From NCBI RefSeq assembly GCF_022437945.1, contig NZ_CP092535.1, positions 4,154,001 to 4,218,000 of the forward strand: DNA of 64,000 bases, given 5' to 3'. Positions 9,983 through 19,126 of this stretch are shown one piece after another. Position 1 is the stretch's first letter, and every line of letters starts with the position of its first letter. A model generated the notes under the pieces. That model was not told the origin of the DNA. It ran no database searches and saw only the letters and a program-made list of their open reading frames with translations. A program made the translations under genes and the position numbers. The DNA comes from Nocardioides sp. TF02-7. Lineage in GTDB: Bacteria > Actinomycetota > Actinomycetes > Propionibacteriales > Nocardioidaceae.

Positions 9983-10641
9983 CCGAGATCCGTCCGCTCG
10001 CGCCCCCGGACGACGTACGCCGTCACCTCGGCCCGGCCGCCGACGTCCTCGACGCCATGCTCGCCGAGGTCGCCGCCGACCCGGCCAGGATCGGCCGGCT
10101 GTTCGCCGGCGCTGCCCGGCGTACCGCCCGCGGCCCGCTGCCCGGCGACGAGGTGCTCGTCGAGGACGCCGTGCGGGTCGAGCTGGTCGCGGCCGCCGCG
10201 CAGCAGCTCGACGCCGACCGCCTGGGCACCGAGCTGGCGGCGCTCTACCGGTTCGGCGACAGCGACGAGAAGCGGGCCGTGCTGCTCGCGCTGGGCCGGC
10301 TGCCCGCCGACGCCGGCGTCGACGGCACGGAGCTGCTGCTCGACGCGCTCCGCACCAACGACACCCGGCTGGTCGCCGCGGCGATGGGCGAGCACGCCCG
10401 GCGGCTGCCGATCGACCAGTGGCGCCACGGGGTGCTCAAGTGCCTCTTCACGGGGGTCCCGGTCGACCACGTCGCCGGCCTGGCCGACCGCGCCGACGCC
10501 GAGCTCGGCGCGATGGCGGAGCGTTACGCCCGCGAACGGCGCGCGGCCGGCCGCGAGGTCCCTGCGGACGTCGCGACCGTGATCGCCGCCTGTCCCCAGC
10601 CCCAGCACGAGCAGCCCCAGCACCAGCCCACGGAGGCCTGA
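9979..10641 (+). CDS. eboA: EboA domain-containing protein
   Basis: 220-aa, mostly alpha-helical, soluble protein with helical-repeat character: LGRLPADAGVDGTELLLDALRTNDTRLVAAAMGEHARRLPIDQWRHGVLKCLFTGVP matches the pattern of EboA, which ends in a conserved 'W...VLKCLF.GVP' block. No catalytic motif is evident. EboA is known only as a required part of the eco-evolutionarily widespread ebo cluster. The C-terminal 20 residues are a Gln/Pro/His-rich tail. Starts by ATGA overlap with the TIM-barrel gene. Confidence 0.85.
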   Translation: MTEIRPLAPPDDVRRHLGPAADVLDAMLAEVAADPARIGRLFAGAARRTARGPLPGDEVLVEDAVRVELVAAAAQQLDADRLGTELAALYRFGDSDEKRAVLLALGRLPADAGVDGTELLLDALRTNDTRLVAAAMGEHARRLPIDQWRHGVLKCLFTGVPVDHVAGLADRADAELGAMAERYARERRAAGREVPADVATVIAACPQPQHEQPQHQPTEA

Positions 10642-10642
10642 G

Positions 10643-11511
10643 ATGCGCATCTTCGACCCGCACATCCACATGACGTCGCGCACCACGGACGACTACGAGG
10701 CCATGCACGCCGCCGGAGTCCGGGCGCTGGTCGAGCCGGCGTTCTGGCTGGGCCAGCCGCGCACCAACGTCGGCTCGTTCCTCGACTACTTCGACTCGCT
10801 CGTGGGCTGGGAGCGGTTCCGGGCCGCGCAGTTCGGCATCGCGCACCACTGCACGATCGCGCTGAACCCCAAGGAGGCCAACGACCCGCGCTGCGTCGAG
10901 GTGCTCGACCTGCTGCCGCGCTACCTCGACAAGGACGGCGTCGTGGCGGTCGGCGAGGTCGGCTTCGACTCCATGACCGAGGCCGAGGAGAAGGCGTTCT
11001 CGCGCCAGCTCGAGCTGGCGGTCGAGTTCGGGCTCCCGGCGATGGTCCACACGCCCCACCGCGACAAGGGAGGCCGGCACCCGGCGCACCCTCGAGCTGG
11101 TCGAGGCCTCCGGTCTGGCGCCGGGGATGGTGGTCGTCGACCACCTCAACGAGGTGACCGTCGGCCAGGTCGACGACAGCGGCTGCTGGATGGGGTTCTC
11201 GATCTACCCCGACACCAAGATGGACGAGCACCGGATGGTTCGCATCCTCCAGGACCGCGGCCTCGACCGGGTGCTGGTCAACTCCGCCGCCGACTGGGGT
11301 CGCAGCGACCCCCCTCAAGACCGCCAAGACGGGCCGGGCCATGCTCGAGGCCGGGTTCACCGAGGACGACGTCGACCGGGTCCTGTGGCGCAACCCGGTC
11401 GAGTTCTTCGGCCAGTCCGGCCGGCTGATGATCGACGAGGCCGCCGAGGCGGCGCCGGACGCCGGGGCGACGTTCGAGGGCAACTCGATCCTTCGCGGCG
11501 CGCGGGCCTGA
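10643..11511 (+). CDS. eboB: TatD-family hydrolase EboB (frameshifted)
   Basis: Metal-dependent amidohydrolase-fold enzyme, about 289 aa after repair. Metal ligands are visible in the family order: FDPHIHMTSRT (HxH), VAVGEVGFD (Glu), MVHTPHRDK (His), VVVDHLNE (His) and VNSAADWGRSDPL (Asp). Two extra bases break it, in 11068-11070 and 11309-11314; removing them gives HRDKEAGTRRTLELVEASG and GRSDPLKTAKTGRAM. ATG 10643 is 1 bp after the eboA stop. Presumably acts on a metabolite, not DNA, in this context. Confidence 0.85.
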
Positions 11512-11515
11512 GCAG

Positions 11516-12682
11516 GTGCGGTTCCGGCACCCGGACGGCAGCACCGTCCACCTCGGCTACGGCACCAACGCGCTCCCCGCCGAGGACGTCGACGGCCTGG
11601 TGGCGCAGGCGACCGGCTTCGGCGACCGGCTCCGCGCGCACCTCGGCGTCGACCGCGTCGGCCTGGGCCTGTGGCTGCCGGCGGAGGCGGCGCACCGGCT
11701 CGACGCGGACCCCGCGGCGGTCGCGCAGGTGCGCGAGAGGCTGGCGGCGCACGGCGTCGAGATCGTCACCCTCAACGCCTTCCCCTACGCCGACTTCCAG
11801 AGCGGTCCGGTCAAGAAGGCGGTCTACCTCCCGACCTGGGCGGAGCGGTCGAGGCTGGACTACACGCTCGCCGCCGCCCGGGTCCTCGCCGGGTTGCTGC
11901 CCGACGACGCCGCGGAGGGCAGCATCTCGACGCTGCCGCTGGCCTGGCACGCCTCCTGGCTCGGCGACCGGCAACGGACCGCGATGGAGCACCTGACCGA
12001 GCTGGCAGACGGCCTCGAGAAGCTCGAGGCCGCGACCGGCCGCCGGGTGGTCGTCGGCATGGAGCCCGAGCCGGGCTGCGCGATCGAGACGATCGACGAC
12101 GCCGTACGCCGGCTGGCCGAGGTCGACCGCGACCGGATCGGCGTCTGCCTCGACCTGTGCCACCTGGCCGTGGGCTTCGAGGACGCCGCCGACGCCCTCC
12201 GCCGGCTCGACGACGCCGGGCTGGCGGTCGTCAAGGCACAGCCGGCCGCGGCGCTGGTGGTCGACGACCCGGCCGACCCGGCCGCTCGCGCCGCGCTGGC
12301 GGCGTACTCCGAGGACCGGTTCCTCCACCAGGTGCGCCAGCAGGGGCGCGGCCGGCTGATGGCCCGCGACGACCTGCCGGACGCGCTCGACGGCGTCCGC
12401 CCGCTGCGGCCGACGTCGCCGTGGCGGGTGCACTTCCACGTGCCGGTGCACGCCGACCCGCAGGAGCCGCTGACCAACAGCCGCGACGACCTGCGTGCGT
12501 CGCTGCGGGCGCTGCTCGGCGGCGCGACCGCGCGGGTGCGGCACCTCGAGGTCGAGACCTACACCTGGTCGGTGCTGCCCGACGGCGCACCGGCCGACGA
12601 CGACGCCCTGGCCGCCGGCCTGGCCGCCGAGCTCGCCTGGGTCCGCGACGAGCTCGTGGCCCTCGGCCTGACCCCCTGCTGA
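11516..12682 (+). CDS. eboE: Metabolite traffic protein EboE (TIM barrel)
   Basis: 388 aa, intact. EboE signatures: LGYGTNALPAEDVDGL, VGLGLWLPAEAA, TLNAFPYADFQSGPVKKAVYLPTWAE, VVGMEPEPGCAIETIDD, CLDLCHLAVGFED, PWRVHFHVPVH and VETYTWSVLP. This is a xylose-isomerase-like TIM barrel with conserved Glu/His/Asp positions. In cyanobacteria the ebo genes are needed to bring the scytonemin precursor to the periplasm; the biochemical step of EboE is unknown. GTG start 11516, 4 bp after eboB. Confidence 0.9.
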   Translation: MRFRHPDGSTVHLGYGTNALPAEDVDGLVAQATGFGDRLRAHLGVDRVGLGLWLPAEAAHRLDADPAAVAQVRERLAAHGVEIVTLNAFPYADFQSGPVKKAVYLPTWAERSRLDYTLAAARVLAGLLPDDAAEGSISTLPLAWHASWLGDRQRTAMEHLTELADGLEKLEAATGRRVVVGMEPEPGCAIETIDDAVRRLAEVDRDRIGVCLDLCHLAVGFEDAADALRRLDDAGLAVVKAQPAAALVVDDPADPAARAALAAYSEDRFLHQVRQQGRGRLMARDDLPDALDGVRPLRPTSPWRVHFHVPVHADPQEPLTNSRDDLRASLRALLGGATARVRHLEVETYTWSVLPDGAPADDDALAAGLAAELAWVRDELVALGLTPC

Positions 12683-12703
12683 GCACCGCCACGAGGAGGA
12701 ACC

Positions 12704-14083
12704 GTGCCCGCTCCCACCCCCAAGCTGCTGCTGGTCGACGTCGTCGGCCTCACCCCCGACCTGCTCCAGCACATGCCCCGCCTGCGCGGCCTCGCGCAGG
12801 CCGGCTCGCAGGCCGTGCTCGAGACGGTGCTGCCCGCCGTCACCTGCTCGGTGCAGTCGACGATCCTCACCGGGACCACGCCGGCCGAGCACGGCATCGT
12901 CGGCAACGGGTGGTACTTCCGCGACCTCGGCGAGGTCTTCCTCTGGCGTCAGCACAACAAGCTGGTGCAGGGCGAGAAGGTGTGGGAGACGATCCGCAGG
13001 TCACGGCCGGACTACAAGGTGGCCAACGTCTGCTGGTGGTACGCGATGGGCGCGACGACCGACTGGACGGTCACCCCGCGCCCGATCTACTACGCCGACG
13101 GCAAGAAGGCGCCCGACTGCTACACCCGCCCGCCGGCACTGCACGACGAGCTCGTGGGCGAGCTGGGTGAGTTCCCGCTGTTCCAGTACTGGGGCCCGAC
13201 GGCCTCGATCAAGTCCAGCGAGTGGATCGTCGGCGCGGCTCGTAGGCTGCTGCCGCGGGCGGACCTGACGATGGTCTACCTCCCGCACCTCGACTACGAC
13301 CTGCAGCGGTTCGGCCCCGATGCACCGGAGGCGCGCCGTGCCGCCGCCGAGGTCGACGCCGCGCTCGCCCCGCTGCTCGACGACGCGAAGGCCGCCGGCG
13401 CGACAGTCGTCGTGCTGTCGGAGTACGGCATCACCGCCGCCGACACGCCGGTCGACGTCAACCGCGCCCTGCGCGCGGAGGGCCTGCTGGAGGTGTACAC
13501 GCAGGACGGCATGGAGTACCTCGACCCGTGGACGTCGCGCGCGTTCGCCGTCGCCGACCACCAGGTCGCCCACGTCTACGTCGACGACCCCGCCGACCTC
13601 GAGCAGGTGCGCAAGCTGTGCGCCGGGCTCTCCGGGGTGGCCGAGGTGCTCGACCGCGAGGGCCAGGCGGCGTACGGCCTCGACCACGAGCGGTCCGGCG
13701 AGCTGGTGCTGGTGGCGGAGCCGACGGCCTGGTTCACCTACTACTACTGGGACGACGACGACCGGGCGCCGGACTTCGCGCGCGGTGTCGAGATCCACCG
13801 CAAGCCCGGCTACGACCCGGCGGAGCTGTTCTTCGACCCGGAGGACCGCGCGGTGAAGGTGAAGGCCGCGCTCACCCTGGCCCGGAAGATGGCGGGCCTG
13901 CGCTACGCGATGAAGGTGGTGCCGCTCGACCCGGCGCCCGTGCGCGGCACCCACGGCCGGCTCCCTGCCCGCGACGAGGACGCCCCGGTGATCCTCTGCG
14001 ACCGGCCGGGGGCGTTCGGCGACCGGGTCGCCGCCACCGACGTGCGCGACCTGCTGCTGGGGCTGGTGGGGGTCGACGGCTGA
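12704..14083 (+). CDS. Alkaline-phosphatase superfamily phosphodiesterase of the Ebo cluster
   Basis: 459 aa, intact. Nucleotide pyrophosphatase/phosphodiesterase fold: LLLVDVVGLTPDLL with the first metal Asp, the nucleophile Thr in VTCSVQSTILTGTTPAEHGIVGNGW, MVYLPHLDYDLQRFGPD, VVLSEYGIT and a late metal His in GTHGRLP. Such enzymes are the usual last member (EboF-like) of ebo clusters; I leave the symbol blank because naming varies. Preceded by a clear GAGGAGG ribosome-binding site. No signal peptide, so it acts in the cytoplasm or on a membrane face. Confidence 0.85.
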   Translation: MPAPTPKLLLVDVVGLTPDLLQHMPRLRGLAQAGSQAVLETVLPAVTCSVQSTILTGTTPAEHGIVGNGWYFRDLGEVFLWRQHNKLVQGEKVWETIRRSRPDYKVANVCWWYAMGATTDWTVTPRPIYYADGKKAPDCYTRPPALHDELVGELGEFPLFQYWGPTASIKSSEWIVGAARRLLPRADLTMVYLPHLDYDLQRFGPDAPEARRAAAEVDAALAPLLDDAKAAGATVVVLSEYGITAADTPVDVNRALRAEGLLEVYTQDGMEYLDPWTSRAFAVADHQVAHVYVDDPADLEQVRKLCAGLSGVAEVLDREGQAAYGLDHERSGELVLVAEPTAWFTYYYWDDDDRAPDFARGVEIHRKPGYDPAELFFDPEDRAVKVKAALTLARKMAGLRYAMKVVPLDPAPVRGTHGRLPARDEDAPVILCDRPGAFGDRVAATDVRDLLLGLVGVDG

Positions 14084-14110
14084 GCGGCGCCGACCGGCTA
14101 CCGTCGGCCC

Positions 14111-14716
14111 GTGCCTGACGTCCTCGTGCCCGTCCCGCGGTGGGCACGGTGGGTGGACAACTTCACCTGGCGGCACGGCGCGACGGAGCTGACGGTGGTG
14201 GACGGCCGGCTGCGGGGGAGCGCGGCCGACGGATCGTGGTTCGCGGCCGGCCTCCCGTTCGACGCGGCGTACGACGGCCCGCCCGACGTCGCTGCCTTCG
14301 CCGCGACCGCCGCGCCGCCCCCGGCCTGGGGGGTGCTGCTGGTGCGCAAGGGCGGCTTCGCCGTCGCCCGCCTCGCCGGCGACCGTCTGGTGGGGTCGAA
14401 GGTGGGGCAGCGGCACGTCCAGGGCCGCACGAAGGCCGGTGGCCAGTCGCAGCAGCGGTTCGCCCGTCGCCGCGGCAACCAGGCGCGCGACGCCTACCGC
14501 GCGGCAGCCGACCACGCGGCCCGGGTCCTCGAGGGTGCACCGGTGGTGGTGACGGGCGGCAACCGGTCCGCCGTCGCCGAGGTGCTCGCCGATCCGCGGC
14601 TGGCGGGCGTGACGGTCGTCGGCCCGTGGCTCGCGGTCCCCGACCCGCGGCGTGCGGTGCTCGAGGCGGCGATCGCGGACGCGCAGTCGGTGCGGGTGGT
14701 CGTCGAGAACGTGTGA
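14111..14716 (+). CDS. acVLRF1 family peptidyl-tRNA hydrolase (actinobacterial Vms1-like release factor)
   Basis: 201 aa, GTG start. Vms1/eRF1-like domain with the catalytic loop QRHVQGRTKAGGQSQQR, where GGQ-SQQR carries the glutamine that cleaves the peptidyl-tRNA ester, then FARRRGNQARDAY. Family members are thought to release nascent chains from stalled large ribosomal subunits. The final 30 codons (AVLEAAIADAQSVRVVVENV) recur as a decayed copy at 55647-55738, a noteworthy link to the 54-58 kb patch. Confidence 0.9.
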   Translation: MPDVLVPVPRWARWVDNFTWRHGATELTVVDGRLRGSAADGSWFAAGLPFDAAYDGPPDVAAFAATAAPPPAWGVLLVRKGGFAVARLAGDRLVGSKVGQRHVQGRTKAGGQSQQRFARRRGNQARDAYRAAADHAARVLEGAPVVVTGGNRSAVAEVLADPRLAGVTVVGPWLAVPDPRRAVLEAAIADAQSVRVVVENV

Positions 14717-14816
14717 CGGACACGTGCAGAAGATGTTGACGAGGAAACACTTGCAGGCCTCCTGGGACCCGGCACATCAGCGCCCGGTTCCGGCCACCAC
14801 TTGATGAGGAGAGCGA

Positions 14817-15506
14817 ATGCTCGAAGCCACCAGCATCGACGTCGTCGTGTTCGACGTGCTCGGGACGATGGTCGACGAGCCGGCCGGGCTACGGGCGGCC
14901 TTCCGTGACGCGAGGCCCGGCGCCGACGACGCCGTAGTCGACCAGATGCTCGGCGTGTGGCAGGCGCATGTCCGCGAGGAGCAGCGACGCATCGCAGCGG
15001 GCGATCGGCCGTTCGCGAGCACGGTGGTCATCGATCGCGAAGCGGCCGGACACGCGGCGGCCCAGATCGGTCTGGTTGATCCGGCCGCCCTCGACCGACT
15101 GTCGACCGCGGCCGAGCGCATGGAGCCGTGGGAGGACTCGGTCGCGGGGCTCGAACGGATCGGTCGAGCGTTCCCAGTGGTGGGCCTCTCGAACGCCAGT
15201 CGAGCGACGCTCCTCCGTCTCGACGCCCACGCCGGGCTCCGCTGGCATCTCGTCCTGTCAGCCGAGGACGCCGGGGCTTACAAGCCCGCGCCTGAGGTCT
15301 ACCAACTAGCCGTCGACGCAGCTGGGTGCCCGCCAGACCGGATCCTGATGGTCGCCGCGCACGCCTGGGATCTCCGTGGAGCACAGGCGCTCGGCATGAG
15401 GACCGCCTACGTGCAGCGACCGGTCGGTGATCCGCCCGTCGACTCCGACGCCTTCGACGGGCACTTCGAGAATCTGCTCGCACTCGCGGAGGCGCTGGAC
15501 GCATAG
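14817..15506 (+). CDS. Haloacid dehalogenase type II-like HAD hydrolase
   Basis: 229 aa, intact. HAD motif I is VVFDVLGTMVDE (nucleophile Asp), motif II is VVGLSNAS, motif III lysine in YKPAPEVY and motif IV in AAHAWDLRGAQALG, where the AHxWDLxGAxxxG form is typical of type II haloacid dehalogenases. Substrate cannot be told from sequence; many homologues are general phosphatases. Preceded by GATGAGGAG. Stands alone. Confidence 0.8.
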   Translation: MLEATSIDVVVFDVLGTMVDEPAGLRAAFRDARPGADDAVVDQMLGVWQAHVREEQRRIAAGDRPFASTVVIDREAAGHAAAQIGLVDPAALDRLSTAAERMEPWEDSVAGLERIGRAFPVVGLSNASRATLLRLDAHAGLRWHLVLSAEDAGAYKPAPEVYQLAVDAAGCPPDRILMVAAHAWDLRGAQALGMRTAYVQRPVGDPPVDSDAFDGHFENLLALAEALDA

Positions 15507-15565
15507 CCGCGGCACTCTCGCGGCGAGACCGGCTCCAGGTCGCCGTTCTCGCGGACCCACGGAGG

Positions 15566-16369
15566 TCAGCGGGAACGCTGCTCCAGTTGCGTCTGTGTCT
15601 CGGTGTCGGTGAAGCCGACCGAGCGGTAGACCCGGATCGCGAGATAGTCGGGGTCGGCGACCATCACCAACGTGTGCGCGCCGACCTCGTCGAACCCGTG
15701 GGCCGCCACCCGGTGCACGAGCGTCCCGGCGATTCCCTGTCCGCGGTGGTCGGGGTGGGTCTCGACGCTCTGGAAGCGCGCCAGCCCGCTGCCCGCGTCG
15801 ACCAGCCCCATCGAGGCGACGAGGCGGTCGCCGGCGAAGGCGCCCCACCACGTGCCGTGGCCGGCTTCGCACAGCGCCCGATCGGCGTCCGCGCGTCGCT
15901 CGGCGAAGGTGCGGTAGCCCGCGCCTTCGGAGCCGTCGGGGTCGGCGGCGTCGACCGCGACCGACAGCTCGACCCGCTGCGCCCAGTCGTCGTCGGTCGC
16001 CAGGGTCCGGCACTGCACGGACCGGTTCGGGCGCGGCGGGGCGTGCACCGACGTCGCCGTCATCACCGTCGCTGCGTCGATCCGAAGCCCTGCCTCGAGC
16101 ATCGGTGCCAGCGCCGCGGCCTGGTCAGTGGTGCCGTCCACCCCGAAAGTCCGGAAGTCGCCGTCGGGCAGGTCAGCGTCGTAGCGCGCCAGCACGTCCG
16201 CGACCTCGTCGGCCGCCGGCGGCACGGCGAGCAGGTCGAAGTTGCCCCAGCGGAAGGTCGGGTTGGCCTGCGTGCGCACGGCGACGTACTGCCCGCGGTC
16301 CTCGACGGTCGAGCCTGCGAGCCGCAGCAGGGCCAGGTCCGTGCGGAACGCGAGCGAGCGGATCTCCAC
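15566..16369 (-). CDS. GNAT-family N-acetyltransferase
   Basis: 267 aa, intact. The N-terminal half is a degenerate GNAT-like lobe; the C-terminal half has the acetyl-CoA loop as VETHPDHRGQGIAGTLVHRV (Q/RxxGxG/A) and YLAIRVYRSVGFTDTE at the end. Substrate unknown. Converges with the dehalogenase-like gene, 59 bp between stops. Confidence 0.8.
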   Translation of the reverse strand: MEIRSLAFRTDLALLRLAGSTVEDRGQYVAVRTQANPTFRWGNFDLLAVPPAADEVADVLARYDADLPDGDFRTFGVDGTTDQAAALAPMLEAGLRIDAATVMTATSVHAPPRPNRSVQCRTLATDDDWAQRVELSVAVDAADPDGSEGAGYRTFAERRADADRALCEAGHGTWWGAFAGDRLVASMGLVDAGSGLARFQSVETHPDHRGQGIAGTLVHRVAAHGFDEVGAHTLVMVADPDYLAIRVYRSVGFTDTETQTQLEQRSR

Positions 16370-16399
16370 GGTGCCGGAGCATAGTGGCGGGCTTCGGCG

Positions 16400-16576
16400 T
16401 CACGCGCCGTTGGAGGCCTCGTGCCAGTCCCAGTGGGCGCGCGCGTACTCACCCTGACCTGGGACGAGTGCTCCGCACACGCGGCAGGCGAGCAGCCCGT
16501 CCGGGAGGCTGTCCGGCAGCCTGTCGAAGAGCTCGAGCTCGTTCGGTTCCGAGCCCGCCGGCGTCGGCGTGCTCAT
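16400..16576 (-). CDS. Small zinc-finger-like protein (58 aa)
   Basis: Very short gene starting at ATG 16576. The product has a C-x2-C pair and downstream histidines: LLACRVCGALVPGQGEYARAHWDWHEA, consistent with a zinc-binding treble-clef or C2H2-like knuckle. An acidic Leu-rich N-terminal part precedes it. Similar mini-proteins occur in actinobacteria without known function. 31 bp upstream of the GNAT on the same strand, so possibly co-transcribed. Confidence 0.6.
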   Translation of the reverse strand: MSTPTPAGSEPNELELFDRLPDSLPDGLLACRVCGALVPGQGEYARAHWDWHEASNGA

Positions 16577-16837
16577 GCGCCCTGGCCGAGCGGCTGGATC
16601 TCCTGGCGCGACACGAGCTCGTCCAGAGCCTGCTGGCAACCGGACTGCCACTGGCCGTGATGGTCCTCGAAGGACACAACCGCTTCGCTCCCGCATCCCT
16701 CTTCGTGCCACGAGCATCGTCCTCGGGCAGCCACCGATCCGGGCGGGTGCAGGTCGGGATCGAAGGGGGTAGGACGGGTTCACCACGGACTGGTACCCCG
16801 GACCCGGCGGTTCACGACCATCGGATGAGCTGCCGCG

Positions 16838-18366
16838 CGCAGCGCTCGCTAGGCGACGAGGTCGAGGTCGACCAGGCGCGCGTCGGTGTAGATCTCGCCG
16901 ATGATGGTGTGGTCGGGGCCGCGGATGGGTTCGAAGGTGGTGGTGCCGTGGGGGGTGACGATGCGGCACAGGCCGTGGGGGGTGATCCAGCGGTAGGCGG
17001 CCAGGGCGAGCTGGTGGAGCTGGTAGCCGGTGTGGGTCTTGGCGCGGTGGTGGCGGCGGGTCAGGGGGGCGGCGTTGTGGTCGCCGGTCTGCCCGGGCGG
17101 GCCGTCGGGCTGGTAGGGGGTGGGGTGGTCGAGGTCGAGGCGTTTGGTGCCGCGGCTGGTGGAGTGGGGGAAGACGTCGCCGTGGGTGCGCAGCAGGGTG
17201 CGGCGTGCGATCCGGGCGGGGTGTTCGTAGCTGTTGACGGCCTCGATGGTGTTGAGGTCGATGACCGGTTGGAGGGTGATGTCGCGGTCGGGACCGAGCA
17301 GGTCCCTGAGCTCGCTGACCAGGACGGGGCCGTGGTCCTCCACGCGAGCCACACCCTTCCCGCAGCCGCACAGGGTCTCCGCGGCGAGGTGGACCACCAA
17401 GGTCGCCGGGTTCCGCTTCGGCCGCACCGGCGCCCCGGGCGCGGGCTCGGGCTCTTCCGCTACCGGGTCGGGGTCGGGAGCGGGGTTGGAGGCCGTTGAG
17501 GAAGGCGATGGCGGTGTAGGGGTCGGTGGTGAGCATCTCGAAGGCCTGCAGCCGGGCCTCTTCCAGGCTCAGCTGGTCTCCGTCGGCCTCGGGGGTGGCG
17601 TGGGTGAGGAGGGCGTGGGCGAGGTCGTCGATGTTCTCCTGGCAGCGGATCGCGGTGCCGTTGGGCAGCTTGGCGGTGACCCGGCGGGTGGCCGGTTCGC
17701 CGGTGTCTTCCACGATCTCCCCGGGGCGGACCTTGGAGAGCCACACCCCGGTGCGCTGGGCGTCCTCGACCAGCTTGGCGTGGTGCAGGTCGGGGTCGGC
17801 CTCGATGATCTTGGCCTCCGCGATCCCCAGCAACCGGCCCGGGGCTTGGTGGCGGGCGTTGGTGACGGCCTCATCGACCAACCCGACGTCGTCCTTGGAG
17901 AGTTTGCGGGAAAGGCGGGCGATCTTGCGGGCCAGCCAGCCCTCGACCTCCAGCGCCTGCACCGCGGTCCACAGCAGCGGGAGGCGGTGGCGCAGGTCGA
18001 GGCAGTCCGCGGCGTAGTTCTCCGTGGCCACCACGCCGGCCGCGCGGGCGATGGCGAGCTCGGTGAAGCACAGCTGCGCGACCGGCGGCGTACCTTCCCC
18101 GCCGAGCTGGAGCAGCCGGTCTCCACCCCGGGTCACCGGCACCGCACCGGGGAGGGTTTGAGGGTCGGTGGTGTGCAGGTCGCACCAGTGCAGCACCCGC
18201 TGCATCGCGCGGACCTCCACCGCACGGGCCAGGCGGACGTCGTCCTCCACACCGGCCAGCGTGGCCGCCGCGTCGAGGGTGGTGACGTCCTCTTCGAACA
18301 TGTGTTCATACAAACACAACCCACCGACACAACCCGAGGGTGAGCCGACCCGGCTGTGGAGATGCT
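16838..18366 (-). repeat. Copy 1 of a 1.53-kb inverted dispersed repeat carrying a DUF222/HNH gene
   Basis: This segment is near-identical, in opposite orientation, to about 54112-55643. Homology starts upstream of the gene at an ATCTCCACAGCCGGGTC block and ends just past the stop at GCGCTGCGC. Differences I could see are a handful of substitutions (one gives Tyr versus His before TAIAFLN), changes in the upstream region and two single-base indels. The size equals one gene with short flanks; there are no terminal inverted repeats or target duplications. Confidence 0.9.
16849..18301 (-). CDS. DUF222 / HNH endonuclease domain protein (13E12 repeat family), copy 1 (frameshifted)
   Basis: About 484 aa. 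The N-terminal helical DUF222 domain includes ELAIARAAGVVATENYAADC and LEVEGWLARKIARLSRKL. The C-terminal HNH nuclease-like motif spans RRTLLRTHGDVFPHSTSRGTKRLDLDHPTPY and NAAPLTRRHHRAKTH (DH...N...H). This family is multicopy in actinobacteria and often linked to repeats; its role is not established. One extra base at 17488-17489 (GGTTGGA against GGTTGA in copy 2) breaks the frame. ATG 18301 chosen; an upstream GTG at 18319 is also in frame. Confidence 0.88.
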
Positions 18367-18616
18367 CCGCGGAGCTTGATGCCCTCGAAGTACGACAGAC
18401 CCGGTTGCTGGTTCGGGTGCATCACTGAATGCCGCACGTTGAAGAGCGCAACAGCACGGCATCGTCGGGGCAGAGGTTCTCGCCTAGTCCGTTCTGACTA
18501 CGGATACTCCGTTGCCTTAGCTGTTCGGACCGGCTTCGACCAATCGCCAGGCGGTGTGACACGCACTTGCCAACACTTGCGAGGCAAAGCGTCGAACCGA
18601 TCAGGAGTGATTTTCA
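18302..18616. other. Non-coding stretch upstream of copy 1 and of the 18617 gene
   Basis: 315 bp, visibly less GC-rich than the rest of the window. The first 65 bp belong to the dispersed repeat. The rest holds no convincing gene. It must carry the promoters for both divergent genes; a CAGGAGTGA ribosome-binding site lies at its right end for the 18617 gene. No stable hairpin seen. Confidence 0.4.
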
Positions 18617-19126
18617 ATGAGCAGCGACACGACCCAGCCGTCTAACCCACCGCCTTCGTGGACGCCGAAGCCCGTCCAGCGACACCGTCCACAGGTGGTT
18701 CTCAAGGCCTCGCTTGCCGTCGCGCTCCTGCTCGCCTTGGTGGCTATCGGCGTCCTGGTTGTGATCGGATCGAGTACCAAGGCTCATCTTGAGGACGAAC
18801 GGGACGAAGCGCGTGCTGAAGCAGCGGCGCTCCAAGGAGACCTTGACCACGCGAAGGAAGACACCGAGGCCCTCAACCGGGACAACGCTGACCTCCAACG
18901 GGAGAACGGGGACAACAAGAAGTCGCTGCACGCCTGCCGAACCGCGGTCGACGTCATGGTGGCGCTCAACAAGGCAGCTCTCGCACTGAGCGATGGCACG
19001 TTCGGATTCCTCGAGGCCGACGAGCACATGGACCGTGCGGAGCGCATCGCGCTCCGCGCCGGTTTCAACAGCAGCGGGCATGCCGCGCGAGTGTGCGGAA
19101 GGTCTGCCGCTGACGCGCCCGCGTGA
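18617..19126 (+). CDS. Hypothetical single-pass membrane protein with coiled coil
   Basis: 169 aa. Residues 1-27 are a Pro/Gln-rich cytoplasmic tail, about 30-52 form one transmembrane helix (ASLAVALLLALVAIGVLVVIG) and about 55-100 are an acidic coiled coil (DERDEARAEAAALQGDLDHAKEDTEALN...). A short C-terminal helix pair carries two cysteines (LHACRTAVD and ARVCGRS). Third-position GC is lower than in neighbours, hinting at transfer or low expression. Function not recognised. Confidence 0.7.
   Translation: MSSDTTQPSNPPPSWTPKPVQRHRPQVVLKASLAVALLLALVAIGVLVVIGSSTKAHLEDERDEARAEAAALQGDLDHAKEDTEALNRDNADLQRENGDNKKSLHACRTAVDVMVALNKAALALSDGTFGFLEADEHMDRAERIALRAGFNSSGHAARVCGRSAADAPA

Noticed and set aside
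7583..10641. Long Arg/Ala/Pro-rich frames overlapping the Ebo genes (for example 8362-10641)
   Set aside because: These are shadow frames typical of 70+% GC DNA; composition is Arg/Pro/Ala rich and no domains appear, while the in-phase genes have clear families.
14817..16576. Haloacid catabolism island
   Set aside because: Only one HAD gene, with unrelated GNAT and zinc-protein neighbours and no transporter; no support for a pathway.
16577..16848. Possible gene remnant between the zinc protein and DUF222 copy 1
   Set aside because: Searched by eye on both strands; no frame with recognisable motifs and no similarity to the remnants beside copy 2.
16400..18319. A single 639-aa antisense-free frame spanning the small zinc protein and DUF222 copy 1
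   Set aside because: It is a chance fusion: past the frameshift the frame is low-complexity Arg/Pro-rich and then runs through non-coding DNA into the 58-aa gene. Copy 2 shows where the true DUF222 frame lies.
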